Assembly: GCF_030814695.1 (NCBI RefSeq) | Contig: NZ_JAUSVL010000001.1 | Span: 620,001-684,000, forward strand | DNA: 64,000 bases | Source of the DNA: Oligosphaera ethanolica | GTDB lineage: Bacteria; Verrucomicrobiota; Lentisphaeria; Oligosphaerales; Oligosphaeraceae | Reading direction: 5' to 3' | Shown here: positions 45,273-53,531 of the stretch, in pieces | How the letters are laid out: every line of letters starts with the position of its first letter | Position numbering within the stretch: position 1 is the stretch's first letter | Program-made: the position numbers and the translations under genes | The notes under the pieces: model-generated | What the model was told of the DNA's origin: nothing | Database searches by the model: none | Seen by the model: the letters and a program-made list of their open reading frames with translations, nothing else

Positions 45273-46433
45273 ATGCATTATCAATTCGAAGACAACGGCA
45301 CGCGCGCCAATCTGCTCCCGGGCATCCACCGGGTCGTCGTCAAAGTCGGTACCCGGCTGCTTATGGACGTCGACGGCCAAAGCGCCGCCGCACGCGTCAA
45401 CCAGCTTGTTGCGGCCATTGCCGGCCTGCGCGACAAGGGCCTGGAAGTCGTCCTGGTGTCCTCCGGCGCCATCGGCGCCGGCATGGAACTGCTGGGCACC
45501 AAGCGCCGCCCGAAGAGCCTCGCCGCGCTGCAGGCGCACGCGGCCGTCGGCCAGTCCCTGCTGATGACCCTCTACGAAGAAGCCTGCAAGGCCCATGGTT
45601 TCCACTGCGGCCAGCTGCTGCTCACCGCCGCCGATCTCCACGACCAGGAACGGCACCGCTGCGTCGCCCAGTGCCTCAACGAACTCCTGGCCAGACAGGT
45701 CCTCCCCGTCATCAACGAAAATGACTCGGTCTGCGTGGACGAAATCAAGGTCGGTGACAACGATACCCTCGCCGCCCTCGTCGCCGGCATGTCCCGCGCT
45801 GACCTGACCATCCTGCTCACCACCATCAACGGTCTCTGTGAACGCCTGCCCGACAGCGGCAAGCTCGGCAGCCGCATCAGCGTCGTCACTGCCCTGGACT
45901 CCGAAGTCATCGCCATGGCTCAAGGCACCGATGGCAACCGCTTCTCCGTCGGCGGCATGGTCACCAAACTCCGCGCCGCCGCCATGGTCACCCGCAGCGG
46001 CGAACCACTGTGGATCGCCGACGGCTTCGACTTCGGCGTGCTCAGCAAACTCTTCGCCGGCGAAGACCTCGGCACTCTCTTCGTGCCCTCACGCAAAGTC
46101 CGCATGCACGCCAAACAGCGCTTCCTCGCCTTCTTCTCCGAACCGCGCGGCGCGCTCATCGTCGATGCCGGCGCCGAAGCCGCACTCTGCAAAAACGGCC
46201 GCAGCCTCCTCCCCGGCGGCGTCATCGGCCTGCGCGGCGTTTTCAAAGCCGGCGATACGGTGCGCATCATCACCACCCAAAATCAGGAACTCGGCCGCGG
46301 CGTGGTCAATTTCAGCAACGCCGAGCTGTCCCTGCTCTGCGGCGCCCGCACCGGCGAAATACCCCAATTGCTCGGTTACCAACCCGACATGGAAGAGGCC
46401 GTACACCGCGACAGCTTCGTTCTTACCTGCTGA
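45273..46433 (+). CDS. proB: Glutamate 5-kinase with PUA domain
   Basis: 386 residues. ProB phosphorylates glutamate in the first step of proline synthesis. The amino-acid kinase domain (about 1-265) shows VVVKVGTRLL, LVSSGAIGAGMELLG, INENDSVCVDEIKVGDNDTL and SVGGMVTKLRAA. The C-terminal PUA domain (about 290-375) includes GRSLLPGGVIGLRGVF. The kinase domain is typical, with a GTDGNRFSVGGM loop. proA is not adjacent. The ribosome binding site is weak. Confidence 0.93.
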   Translation: MHYQFEDNGTRANLLPGIHRVVVKVGTRLLMDVDGQSAAARVNQLVAAIAGLRDKGLEVVLVSSGAIGAGMELLGTKRRPKSLAALQAHAAVGQSLLMTLYEEACKAHGFHCGQLLLTAADLHDQERHRCVAQCLNELLARQVLPVINENDSVCVDEIKVGDNDTLAALVAGMSRADLTILLTTINGLCERLPDSGKLGSRISVVTALDSEVIAMAQGTDGNRFSVGGMVTKLRAAAMVTRSGEPLWIADGFDFGVLSKLFAGEDLGTLFVPSRKVRMHAKQRFLAFFSEPRGALIVDAGAEAALCKNGRSLLPGGVIGLRGVFKAGDTVRIITTQNQELGRGVVNFSNAELSLLCGARTGEIPQLLGYQPDMEEAVHRDSFVLTC

Positions 46434-46621
46434 AAACCACCCGCGACCAGCTCGCGGAGACAGTTTCCACAGTTGAATTGTCGTCTCCCGCGCATTACAT
46501 TTATAGCTTGTTCTAAAGCCACAAACCGGGTGCACAAGCGGCAAAAGCCGACATGGCCCATCGGTGCATAGTGTGATTATTGTAGCCCATTTCTGTCCCC
46601 AGAGCCAAAAAGGAGCTGCCT

Positions 46622-47389
46622 ATGTCCGGCCACAACAAATGGTCTTCCATCAAGCACAAAAAAGGCGCGGCCGACGCAAAACGCGGCAAAATTTTCTCGC
46701 GCGTGAGTAAAGAAATCATCATGGCTGCCAAAGAAGGCGGCGGCGATATTGATCTGAACGCGCGCCTGCGTTCGGCCGTCGCGGCCGCGAAAGCAGCCAA
46801 TATGCCCAACGACAACATCGACCGCGCCATCAAAAAAGGCTGCGGCGGTGGCGATGGCGTGCAGATGGAATCACTCAGCTACGAAGGCTACGCCGCCGGC
46901 GGCGTGGCAGTCATCATCAACTGCCTCTCCGACAACCGCAACCGCACCGCCGCGGACATCCGCTCCTTCTTCAACAAGTACAACTGCAACATGGCCGGCA
47001 GCGGTGCCGTATCGTGGAAATTCCACCGCAAAGCCCGCTTCGTCATCGAAGGCGAAAACGCCAACGAAGAAAAGCTCTTCGAACTCCTGCTCGATGGCGG
47101 CGCCGATGTCGAAGACATTTCGGTGGACGACGATGTCGCCGAAATCCTCGCGCCACCAGAGGCCTTCAGCAGCATCCTCGGCATCTTTGAAAAGGCCGGC
47201 ATTGAGGTCAGCGAATCCAGCGTCGCCCTCATCCCCGAGAACAGCACGGTAGTCAATGACGTCAATACTGCCCGCCAGGTCAACAAGTTCATCGATGTCC
47301 TTGAAGACTACGACGACGCCCAGGAAGTCTACACCGATATGGAAATCAGCGACGAGATTGGTCAACAACTCGCCGACGAAGAAGACTAA
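46622..47389 (+). CDS. yebC: YebC/PmpR/TACO1-family protein
   Basis: 255 residues with AAGGAG before the start. It opens with the family signature SGHNKWSSIKHKKGAADAKR and continues GKIFSRVSKEI and NMPNDNIDRAIKKG; the length is standard. Members have been described both as DNA-binding regulators and as factors that relieve ribosome stalling, so the cellular role is left open. Often next to ruvC in other bacteria; here it lies between proB and nnrDE. Confidence 0.93.
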   Translation: MSGHNKWSSIKHKKGAADAKRGKIFSRVSKEIIMAAKEGGGDIDLNARLRSAVAAAKAANMPNDNIDRAIKKGCGGGDGVQMESLSYEGYAAGGVAVIINCLSDNRNRTAADIRSFFNKYNCNMAGSGAVSWKFHRKARFVIEGENANEEKLFELLLDGGADVEDISVDDDVAEILAPPEAFSSILGIFEKAGIEVSESSVALIPENSTVVNDVNTARQVNKFIDVLEDYDDAQEVYTDMEISDEIGQQLADEED

Positions 47390-47416
47390 GGCAACGGACG
47401 TCTCTCCACAGCTCCG

Positions 47417-47469
47417 CGGGCATGACCGAAGGACCAACACGGCCCTTTCTGTCATGCCCGTTGTTGTTT
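47417..47469 (+). terminator. Terminator after yebC
   Basis: A 10-bp stem CGGGCATGAC (47417-47426) and GTCATGCCCG (47451-47460), with an inner AAGG/CCTT pairing, followed by TTGTTGTTT. Confidence 0.7.
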
Positions 47470-47498
47470 GATGCGCAATTCAGCCCGAGGAAAGCGCC

Positions 47499-49040
47499 AT
47501 GGACATCATCAGCGTTGACGACATGCGACGCCTGGACGCGCTGGCCATCAGCAACGGCAGCGCCAGCGGCTTTGAACTCATGGACCACGCCGGCAAAGGC
47601 GCCGCCGAAGAAATCCTCTGCTATCTGGAGGGCCTGCCGCCCCGGCAACGCCGGCGCATCGTCGTCCTGGCGGGCAAAGGCAACAACGGCGGCGACGCAT
47701 GGGTCGTCGCCCGCGTGCTACACCAGCAAGGACTCACGGTAAAACTCTACAGCTGCTGCCGGCGAGACGAGTTGCCCGCCGATGCGCGCCTGCATGCGGC
47801 GCTTCTGCCAGCCGCAGTTCCTCGCCGCGAAGCGATCAGCGAACTGCCCGCCGAGGCGCTGCAGCCCGGCGGCGTTATCATTGACGGCCTGCTCGGCACC
47901 GGCCTCCATGGCGCCCCGCGAGATCCCTACCGGCGCGTCATCGACCAAGTCAACGCCAGCGGTCTGCCCGTCGTCGCCCTGGACATTCCTTCCGGCCTCG
48001 ACGGCGACTCCGGCGCCGCTGAATGCGCGATTGTCGCCGACCTGACGCTGACCATGGCCTTCCCCAAGACCGGGCTCGTCCGCGGCGACGGCCCGCGCCT
48101 TTGCGGCGCCATCCACGTCATCGACATCGGCTTCCCGCCAGCCGTAACCGCTGCCGCGCAGTCCCTCGGCCGGGCTTTTACCCAGGCCGATGCCGCCGCG
48201 CTGCTTCGCCGCCGCGATCGCGCCGCGCACAAGAACAGCCTGGGGCACGTCCTCTGCGTGGCTGGTTCGCGCCAGTACGCCGGCGCGGCGGCACTCTGCG
48301 CCGGCGCAGCTCTGCGCAGCGGCGCCGGCCTGGTGACGCTCGCCCATCCGGCGGCCATGCCCCGACCGGCATCACCCCACGCGCTGATCTGCACGCCCCT
48401 GGGCGATACCCAGCGCGACGATGTCTTCGGCGATGCCATGGTTCCGCAACTGCAGCAGGCGCTGCTGAACAAAAACGCCGTGGTCTACGGCCCAGGTAGC
48501 AGCCCCGCCGCAACGCCAGACGTCCTGCGCGCGCTCCTGGCGGCAGCCATCCCGATGGTCATTGATGCCGACGGCCTGCGCCTCCTCGCCGCGCATCCCG
48601 AACTCCTGGACGCCGCTCGGGCCGGGCTGGTGCTCACGCCACACCCGGGCGAGATGGCCGCACTCCTGCGCGGCGTGGGCTTGGTCGACGCCATGCCGGC
48701 CAGCCGCAGCGAACAAGCCAAGGCCCTGGCCGCGCGCTGCCACGCAGTGGTGGTCCTCAAAGGCCAGCATAGCGTCGTGGCCACGCCCGATGGCCGAGAG
48801 CCGACCATCAACCTCAGCGGCACGGCCGCTCTGGCCACAGCCGGCACCGGCGACGTCCTCGCCGGCATGATCGGCGCCATGATCGCCCAAGGCATGAGCA
48901 TGGAAGACGCCGCGCGCTGCGCGGTATTCGTCCACGGCGTCTGCGCCGAATGCTGGCACGACGCCCAGCGCGCACTCATCGCCGACGACGTCGTCGAGCT
49001 CATCGGCAGCGCCCTGCGCCTCGTCGCCCCCAACGCCTGA
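47499..49040 (+). CDS. nnrDE: Bifunctional NAD(P)H-hydrate epimerase/dehydratase
   Basis: 513 residues; GAGGAAAG precedes the ATG. The enzyme repairs hydrated NAD(P)H. The N-terminal YjeF_N epimerase domain (1-210) has VLAGKGNNGGDAWVVAR and ALDIPSGLDGDSG. The C-terminal ADP-dependent dehydratase domain (225-513), a carbohydrate-kinase fold, has HKNSLGHVLCVAGSRQYAGA, VLTPHPGEMAALL and the catalytic GTGDVLAGMIGA. The full bifunctional length is as in E. coli YjeF. Confidence 0.94.
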   Translation: MDIISVDDMRRLDALAISNGSASGFELMDHAGKGAAEEILCYLEGLPPRQRRRIVVLAGKGNNGGDAWVVARVLHQQGLTVKLYSCCRRDELPADARLHAALLPAAVPRREAISELPAEALQPGGVIIDGLLGTGLHGAPRDPYRRVIDQVNASGLPVVALDIPSGLDGDSGAAECAIVADLTLTMAFPKTGLVRGDGPRLCGAIHVIDIGFPPAVTAAAQSLGRAFTQADAAALLRRRDRAAHKNSLGHVLCVAGSRQYAGAAALCAGAALRSGAGLVTLAHPAAMPRPASPHALICTPLGDTQRDDVFGDAMVPQLQQALLNKNAVVYGPGSSPAATPDVLRALLAAAIPMVIDADGLRLLAAHPELLDAARAGLVLTPHPGEMAALLRGVGLVDAMPASRSEQAKALAARCHAVVVLKGQHSVVATPDGREPTINLSGTAALATAGTGDVLAGMIGAMIAQGMSMEDAARCAVFVHGVCAECWHDAQRALIADDVVELIGSALRLVAPNA

Positions 49041-49197
49041 GCAGATGCTGGAGTAATCCAGGACTTTTTACCCGGCTGCCGCCGTTTGCACCAAGCCCCC
49101 CACGCTCAATGGCTGGCTTTGCCTGTCGCAGCCGCAGGCCAGCTGGCGACGATTGTATCTGGTGCCATCCGCGCTCGGGCCGTCATCGCTGCCGTTC

Positions 49198-50223
49198 TCA
49201 GCCGTAGGCCATGCGCGGATCGGTGACGATCTGCGGCTTGATGATTTCGATGTGATGCTCGCCCAGTACTCGTTGGAGCTTGCCAAACATCGCGTCATCG
49301 TCGTAAATGCCAATCATCGCGCCGCCGGATCCGGTCAGTTTCGCCGGCGCACCCACGGAGCGGGCCAATTCAATCATGCGCCGGTTCTTCGCGCTGACGC
49401 AGTTGCCGCACACTTCGCAACGCAGATCGAAGTTGCGGTTGAGCAGCGCCGGCAGCTTCTCGTACTGCCGTTTATCCATCGCCTCCAGCGCCAGGTCAGT
49501 CAACGACGCCCATTCCTTCATGGCTTCAAGCACCTGCGGCACCCCGGCGTCGTAATCTTCACGCAAATGGCTGTGGAGAATCTCCGACCCCTCGGCCAAA
49601 TCCGTCCGGAACGCGACAAAGAAGGTGAGTTCGCTGGGAATATGAATCACGCGATAACGGCCGATGCCGTGCGCATCCATATAGCGCTTGTCAAAATCCA
49701 TGAACACCGGCTCGTTGAAGGCCTGCGCCACGCGGTCCTGCAGACCCGCCGGGATGCCCAGCTCCTCGCGCTCCACCGACAAAACCAAATTGGCCAGCCA
49801 TGCCGGCGCGATCTTCACGCCATAAAACTGCGCCAGAGCCCGCATACACCCCGTGATGATCGCCGACGACCCGGCCAAGCCCAGGCGGTTGGGGATGTCC
49901 GTATTGTAGCGCAGCGTGAAGTTGCGCTTGTCCATCTCAATCCCATTCTCCAGGCAATAATCGCGGAATTTGCGGATGGCCGCCTTCAACAGCCGAATAC
50001 CGCCGTAATAGCCGTATTTGACGACCTCGTCACAGAGCTGTTCAACACTGCCAAAAGTGCTGTGATCCCGCAGCGACGGCAGCAAGTCCAGTTCAGGACT
50101 CTCGTAAAGCGTCACGTCCGCAGAATAATTGCTAAATACAAAGGCGATGGTCTTGCCGTGATAACCATCCGAGGGATTGCCTATCACCGCCGCCCGCGGA
50201 TATGCCCGTGTCCGTATAATCAT
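49198..50223 (-). CDS. GHMP kinase, glucuronokinase-like
   Basis: 341 residues from ATG 50223 (AGCAGGT upstream). The frame stays open to 50511, but that extension reads through a 9-bp repeat array (GRIGRIGRIG, LIGLIGLIG) and is not credible. The N-terminus AAVIGNPSDGYHGKTIAFVF closely resembles the start of plant glucuronokinases, and the GHMP ATP loop is IPNRLGLAGSSAIITG near residue 107; the third motif is KLTGSGGAMIGIY. Probable role: phosphorylation of glucuronate or a related sugar at C1. The two genes upstream on the same strand are sugar-type enzymes. Confidence 0.82.
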   Translation of the reverse strand: MIIRTRAYPRAAVIGNPSDGYHGKTIAFVFSNYSADVTLYESPELDLLPSLRDHSTFGSVEQLCDEVVKYGYYGGIRLLKAAIRKFRDYCLENGIEMDKRNFTLRYNTDIPNRLGLAGSSAIITGCMRALAQFYGVKIAPAWLANLVLSVEREELGIPAGLQDRVAQAFNEPVFMDFDKRYMDAHGIGRYRVIHIPSELTFFVAFRTDLAEGSEILHSHLREDYDAGVPQVLEAMKEWASLTDLALEAMDKRQYEKLPALLNRNFDLRCEVCGNCVSAKNRRMIELARSVGAPAKLTGSGGAMIGIYDDDAMFGKLQRVLGEHHIEIIKPQIVTDPRMAYG

Positions 50224-50334
50224 GGTACTGACCTGCTGCTTGAGTACGCTCGCGTTACTGCCCGTCCCCTGCGTGAACAAGCACGTAATATAGTCGCAGA
50301 AAAAAACAGCGGCGCCCACCAAAACGAAAACCAA

Positions 50335-50475
50335 GATCAGACCGATCAGACCGATCAGACCGATCAGTAATCGGATCCGTCCGATCCGTCCGATCCGTCC
50401 GATCCGTCCGCGATAAAAAACAGAAGATCCGACCGCTCCGTCCGCGAAAAAGACGCCCGCTCCGACCGCACTTGC
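50335..50475. repeat. Family C 9-bp GATC-phased array
   Basis: Units of GATCAGACC, then GATCCGTCC, then CCGCGAAAAAGAC. The same arrangement is found at 56340-56442, 56617-56706, 56880-57032, 61864-61955 and 62129-62300. Confidence 0.85.
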
Positions 50476-50567
50476 CGCGCAAAAAAACGGGCCGCCGGCG
50501 TTGGTTTTCACCAGGAACGCAGGCGACCCGCCGGTTGCACGTTACGCGCTGGGCGCGTGACGCGGTC

Positions 50568-51629
50568 TTACTTCTTGCACTTTTTGCTAGTGGCCTTCTT
50601 CTTGCTGTCGCAGCAACAGCCGCAGGCCGGCGTGTCCTTGAGAACGACGACTTTGCCGCCGTTGTCCATGGACTCATTGGCCGCCAGGGTCACTTCCAGG
50701 TTCTTCACGGCTTCGCTGTAGGGCGATAGGATGATGCTCTGGTCGTTGCTCAGAATGGCCTCAATGAAGACATTGTCTTCTTCCTGGCCGTAGTCATTGC
50801 CCGTCTTGGCATTGATGGTGCGGGTCGGCTCGGTGATGACCACGCCGGCGCGCTCGGTGTATTCCATGCGGCCGTTCATGGTGAAGCAGTCGATGCCATT
50901 CTTGCCGCCGCCGCCACGGACGAAGCAACCGCTGTAGACCGTGCCAATAATGCCGTTCTCAAACTTCAGGTTCACGGCTGACGCGTCTTCCGTGTCGTAG
51001 TTCTCCACGTCCGTGATGATGCCACGACGACCGAAGGCCTGCACCGCGACGACTTCGCCGAACAGCAGCCGGCACATATCGAAGGTGTGGATGGTCTGCT
51101 CCACGGCCTGCCCGCCGGACGTGTCACGACGACGCCACCACCACACGCCGGGCATGCCGCCAACCCAGTACGCATTGAAAAAACCGACCTTCTGCTGCGC
51201 AACCCAGTTCTTCATCATCGGCACGAAGTCCAGATAGCGATCCTGGAAACCAGCCCCGTTGATCAGCTTCTTGGCTTTCAAGCCCTTCTCCACTTCGCGG
51301 GCGTAGTCCATGCACAGCGCCACCGGTTTTTCCACGAAAAGATGGCAGCCCTTCTCAATGGCCATCAGTTCCATGCCCTTGTGCGCGCAGGGCTCGACGC
51401 AGACGTAAACGGCGTCGAGCTTCTCTTTGCTCAGCATTTCCTTGTAGTCTTTGTAGGGCGTCGCGCCGAAACGCGTCGCCGCCTTCTGCACCCGGTCGTC
51501 CAACAGGTCACACACCGCCGTGATCTGCGCGTCGGGAATCTTGTTGTTGTCGTAATGCGCGAAATGGAAGTTGGCAATGCCGCCACAACCAATGAAACCA
51601 ACGCGAACCTTCTTAGCCGATTTAGCCAT
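50568..51629 (-). CDS. Gfo/Idh/MocA-family oxidoreductase with Cys/Lys-rich tail
   Basis: 353 residues from ATG 51629 (GGAGAAG upstream; 51641 is the alternative). The NAD(P)-binding N-terminus is VGFIGCGGIANFHFAHYDN; the catalytic-region VEKPVALC and the C-terminal GGQAVEQTIHTFDMCRLLFG fit sugar dehydrogenases of this family. The last 18 or so residues, CGCCCDSKKKATSKKCKK, are not part of the family fold and look metal-binding. It lies between a hydroxypyruvate isomerase-like gene (upstream) and the glucuronokinase-like gene. Confidence 0.88.
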   Translation of the reverse strand: MAKSAKKVRVGFIGCGGIANFHFAHYDNNKIPDAQITAVCDLLDDRVQKAATRFGATPYKDYKEMLSKEKLDAVYVCVEPCAHKGMELMAIEKGCHLFVEKPVALCMDYAREVEKGLKAKKLINGAGFQDRYLDFVPMMKNWVAQQKVGFFNAYWVGGMPGVWWWRRRDTSGGQAVEQTIHTFDMCRLLFGEVVAVQAFGRRGIITDVENYDTEDASAVNLKFENGIIGTVYSGCFVRGGGGKNGIDCFTMNGRMEYTERAGVVITEPTRTINAKTGNDYGQEEDNVFIEAILSNDQSIILSPYSEAVKNLEVTLAANESMDNGGKVVVLKDTPACGCCCDSKKKATSKKCKK

Positions 51630-51719
51630 TTTCTTCTCCATGTTGACTGTTGTTCGGACCAGGCACCCGCCGTAGTCTATTGCTCAGCAAATCCTATTTT
51701 CCGCCGGGATTTTTCCCGC

Positions 51720-52475
51720 TCAGGCCAGCCATTCACGCGTCTCGATCAGCGAGCTGCGCGAGTCCTTCAGAGGATGATATTCCAGACCCAGGTAGCCCGT
51801 GTAGCCCGCTTCATCAATTTTGCGGCAGATAAAGGGGTAATTCTGTTCGCCGGCCTTCATCTCATGCCGCCCGGGTATGCCTGCCGCGTGGAAGTGCCCG
51901 ATGATGTCCAGGTTGGTCATGATCTTCTCGGTGACATTGCCTTCCATGATGCCCGCGTGATAAATGTCATACAGCCCCTTCACGTTGGGCGAATTCACCG
52001 CGCGCAACACGGCCGCCATGTCCTCGGAATTGTCGAGGAAATACCCGGCGTGGTTCACCGCCGTGTTGAGCAGCTCCAGGATCAGCGTGATGCCGGCCTT
52101 TTCCGCCAGCGGCGCCAATTTGCGCAGCCCCTCAATCACCGCCTTGCTCATGTCACAGCGCGTCCGGCCGGGAACGACGTTGCCCGTCAGCACAATCACT
52201 TTCCAGCAGTTCAAGCGCTTGGCGACCTCGACCGTTTCGGCAAAATCCGCCACGTACTTGTCATGCTGGCTACGGTCAAGCAAATTGTTACAGCCGTTGC
52301 CGAAACTCGTGATCGCCACCTTGTGCTTCTCGGCCGCCGCGGCAATCGCCGCGATGTCCTTGTTTGCATAGCCCCAGAACTCGCCGGCGCTGTAGCCGCA
52401 GTCGGCCACCGCCGCAATGCGGTCCGGAAAGGGCAGTTCCTTGAAAAACAACTCCAGACAAGGACTCAGTTTCAT
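51720..52475 (-). CDS. Hydroxypyruvate isomerase-like TIM-barrel sugar isomerase
   Basis: 251 residues from ATG 52475 (GGGAG 8 bp upstream). An AP-endonuclease-2-type barrel with metal-ligand candidates in ILELLNTAVNHAGYFLDN (Glu), GLYDIYHAGIMEGN (Asp, His), GHFHAAGIPGRHE (His) and YLGLEYHP (Glu). That pattern fits hydroxypyruvate isomerase (Hyi) and related epimerases. It is probably co-transcribed with the Gfo/Idh/MocA gene 90 bp downstream. The exact substrate is open. Confidence 0.85.
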   Translation of the reverse strand: MKLSPCLELFFKELPFPDRIAAVADCGYSAGEFWGYANKDIAAIAAAAEKHKVAITSFGNGCNNLLDRSQHDKYVADFAETVEVAKRLNCWKVIVLTGNVVPGRTRCDMSKAVIEGLRKLAPLAEKAGITLILELLNTAVNHAGYFLDNSEDMAAVLRAVNSPNVKGLYDIYHAGIMEGNVTEKIMTNLDIIGHFHAAGIPGRHEMKAGEQNYPFICRKIDEAGYTGYLGLEYHPLKDSRSSLIETREWLA

Positions 52476-52635
52476 GTCAGCACGCTCCCTGATTGGGTTC
52501 ACCAGCTATCCCCGCGACAATCCTGCCGCCGGCCAGCTCAATAACGTTAATGCTCCGCAGCCAAAAGAATCCTTATAATGTGCATGGTCCACCACGCTTT
52601 TCCACGCTAGATAACGCATTTAATCAAAAACGGCA

Positions 52636-52934
52636 GTAATCGGTCACCCATTGAGAACGGACGCCCAGACATGTCGCGACGTCACCCCCGGGTAAGTAAG
52701 TGAGTTCCATTGCCTCTTTGGCCCCAGTCAGCTGCGCCGACTGGGGCCAAAGAGGCCGAGGAACACGGACGTAGTCGCCGTTGTACCCAGGGCGGCGCGC
52801 GCTTTCAGCGCTGCTTGCCCTGGGCTGGTATGTTTCGCGCTTTCAGCGCTTCTGCCGCTTCGCGGCCAGGGAAACGGGCGCGTTTGACTCAGCCAGATGC
52901 TCCGTGGCTTAATTCTCAATGGGTGACCGATTAC
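52636..52934. mobile_element. MITE-like element, 299 bp, 22-bp perfect inverted ends, 8-bp target duplication
   Basis: Left end GTAATCGGTCACCCATTGAG... (52636-52657) and exact complement at 52913-52934, flanked by AAACGGCA on both sides (52628-52635 and 52935-52942). The cargo is a half family A repeat in minus orientation with the 18-bp hairpin at 52712-52729/52739-52756. No coding capacity. Confidence 0.9.
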
Positions 52935-52942
52935 AAACGGCA

Positions 52943-53531
52943 AACATACAATGTCCACAATACCCCGGCAAGGTCATTTTCACCCCCAATGTACACGGAT
53001 CGCGATTGCTCAACCCCATCTCCCCCCTTCAGAACAAATCCCCCATCGGTTTTGTCCCAATCCGTATCACACTCAGCTATCCATAGCAGCCACTAGGCAC
53101 GAATTATTCGCAATACGGCGTAACTGCCTTGCCCTGAAAGCCAAACTAACATCTCGCCTCCATTTATTAACAGAACGCTGTGCATAACTGTCAATGTGCA
53201 TAACCTCACGAGTCAAAAATTAGCATCTGCAAAAGACAACGGATGGCATAACTTGCCTGAAAACACAACAATATAAATACCGCCATCCATTGTAAGTTTT
53301 TCGTTAGGCCTGTTGATAACTTGTCAGCAACGTCACGCAAATCGCCCGCAGAACGCTTTTCAAGGAAAAAAACGAAATTTTCTTCCGGGGCGGCGTGGGG
53401 GCCCCGCCGCAGCGGTTTTCAACGGTAAATGCCCTGCATACTGCTTGCAGCGGGGCCATGCCCGGGCTAACTTTGACAGTCCGTGTTTTTTCGTGCAATA
53501 CCCCGCCACTGACTAACCAAAAGGACCGCTC
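52943..53531. other. Intergenic sequence, nothing recognised
   Basis: About 590 bp of lower GC than its surroundings, upstream of the WbsX-like gene. Apart from a GC-rich imperfect hairpin near 53388-53410, no repeat or gene is supported. Confidence 0.5.

Noticed and set aside
50224..50511. N-terminal extension of the GHMP kinase
   Set aside because: The 96 extra codons translate a 9-bp repeat array (IGRIGRIG); the family N-terminus starts at 50223 with a ribosome binding site.
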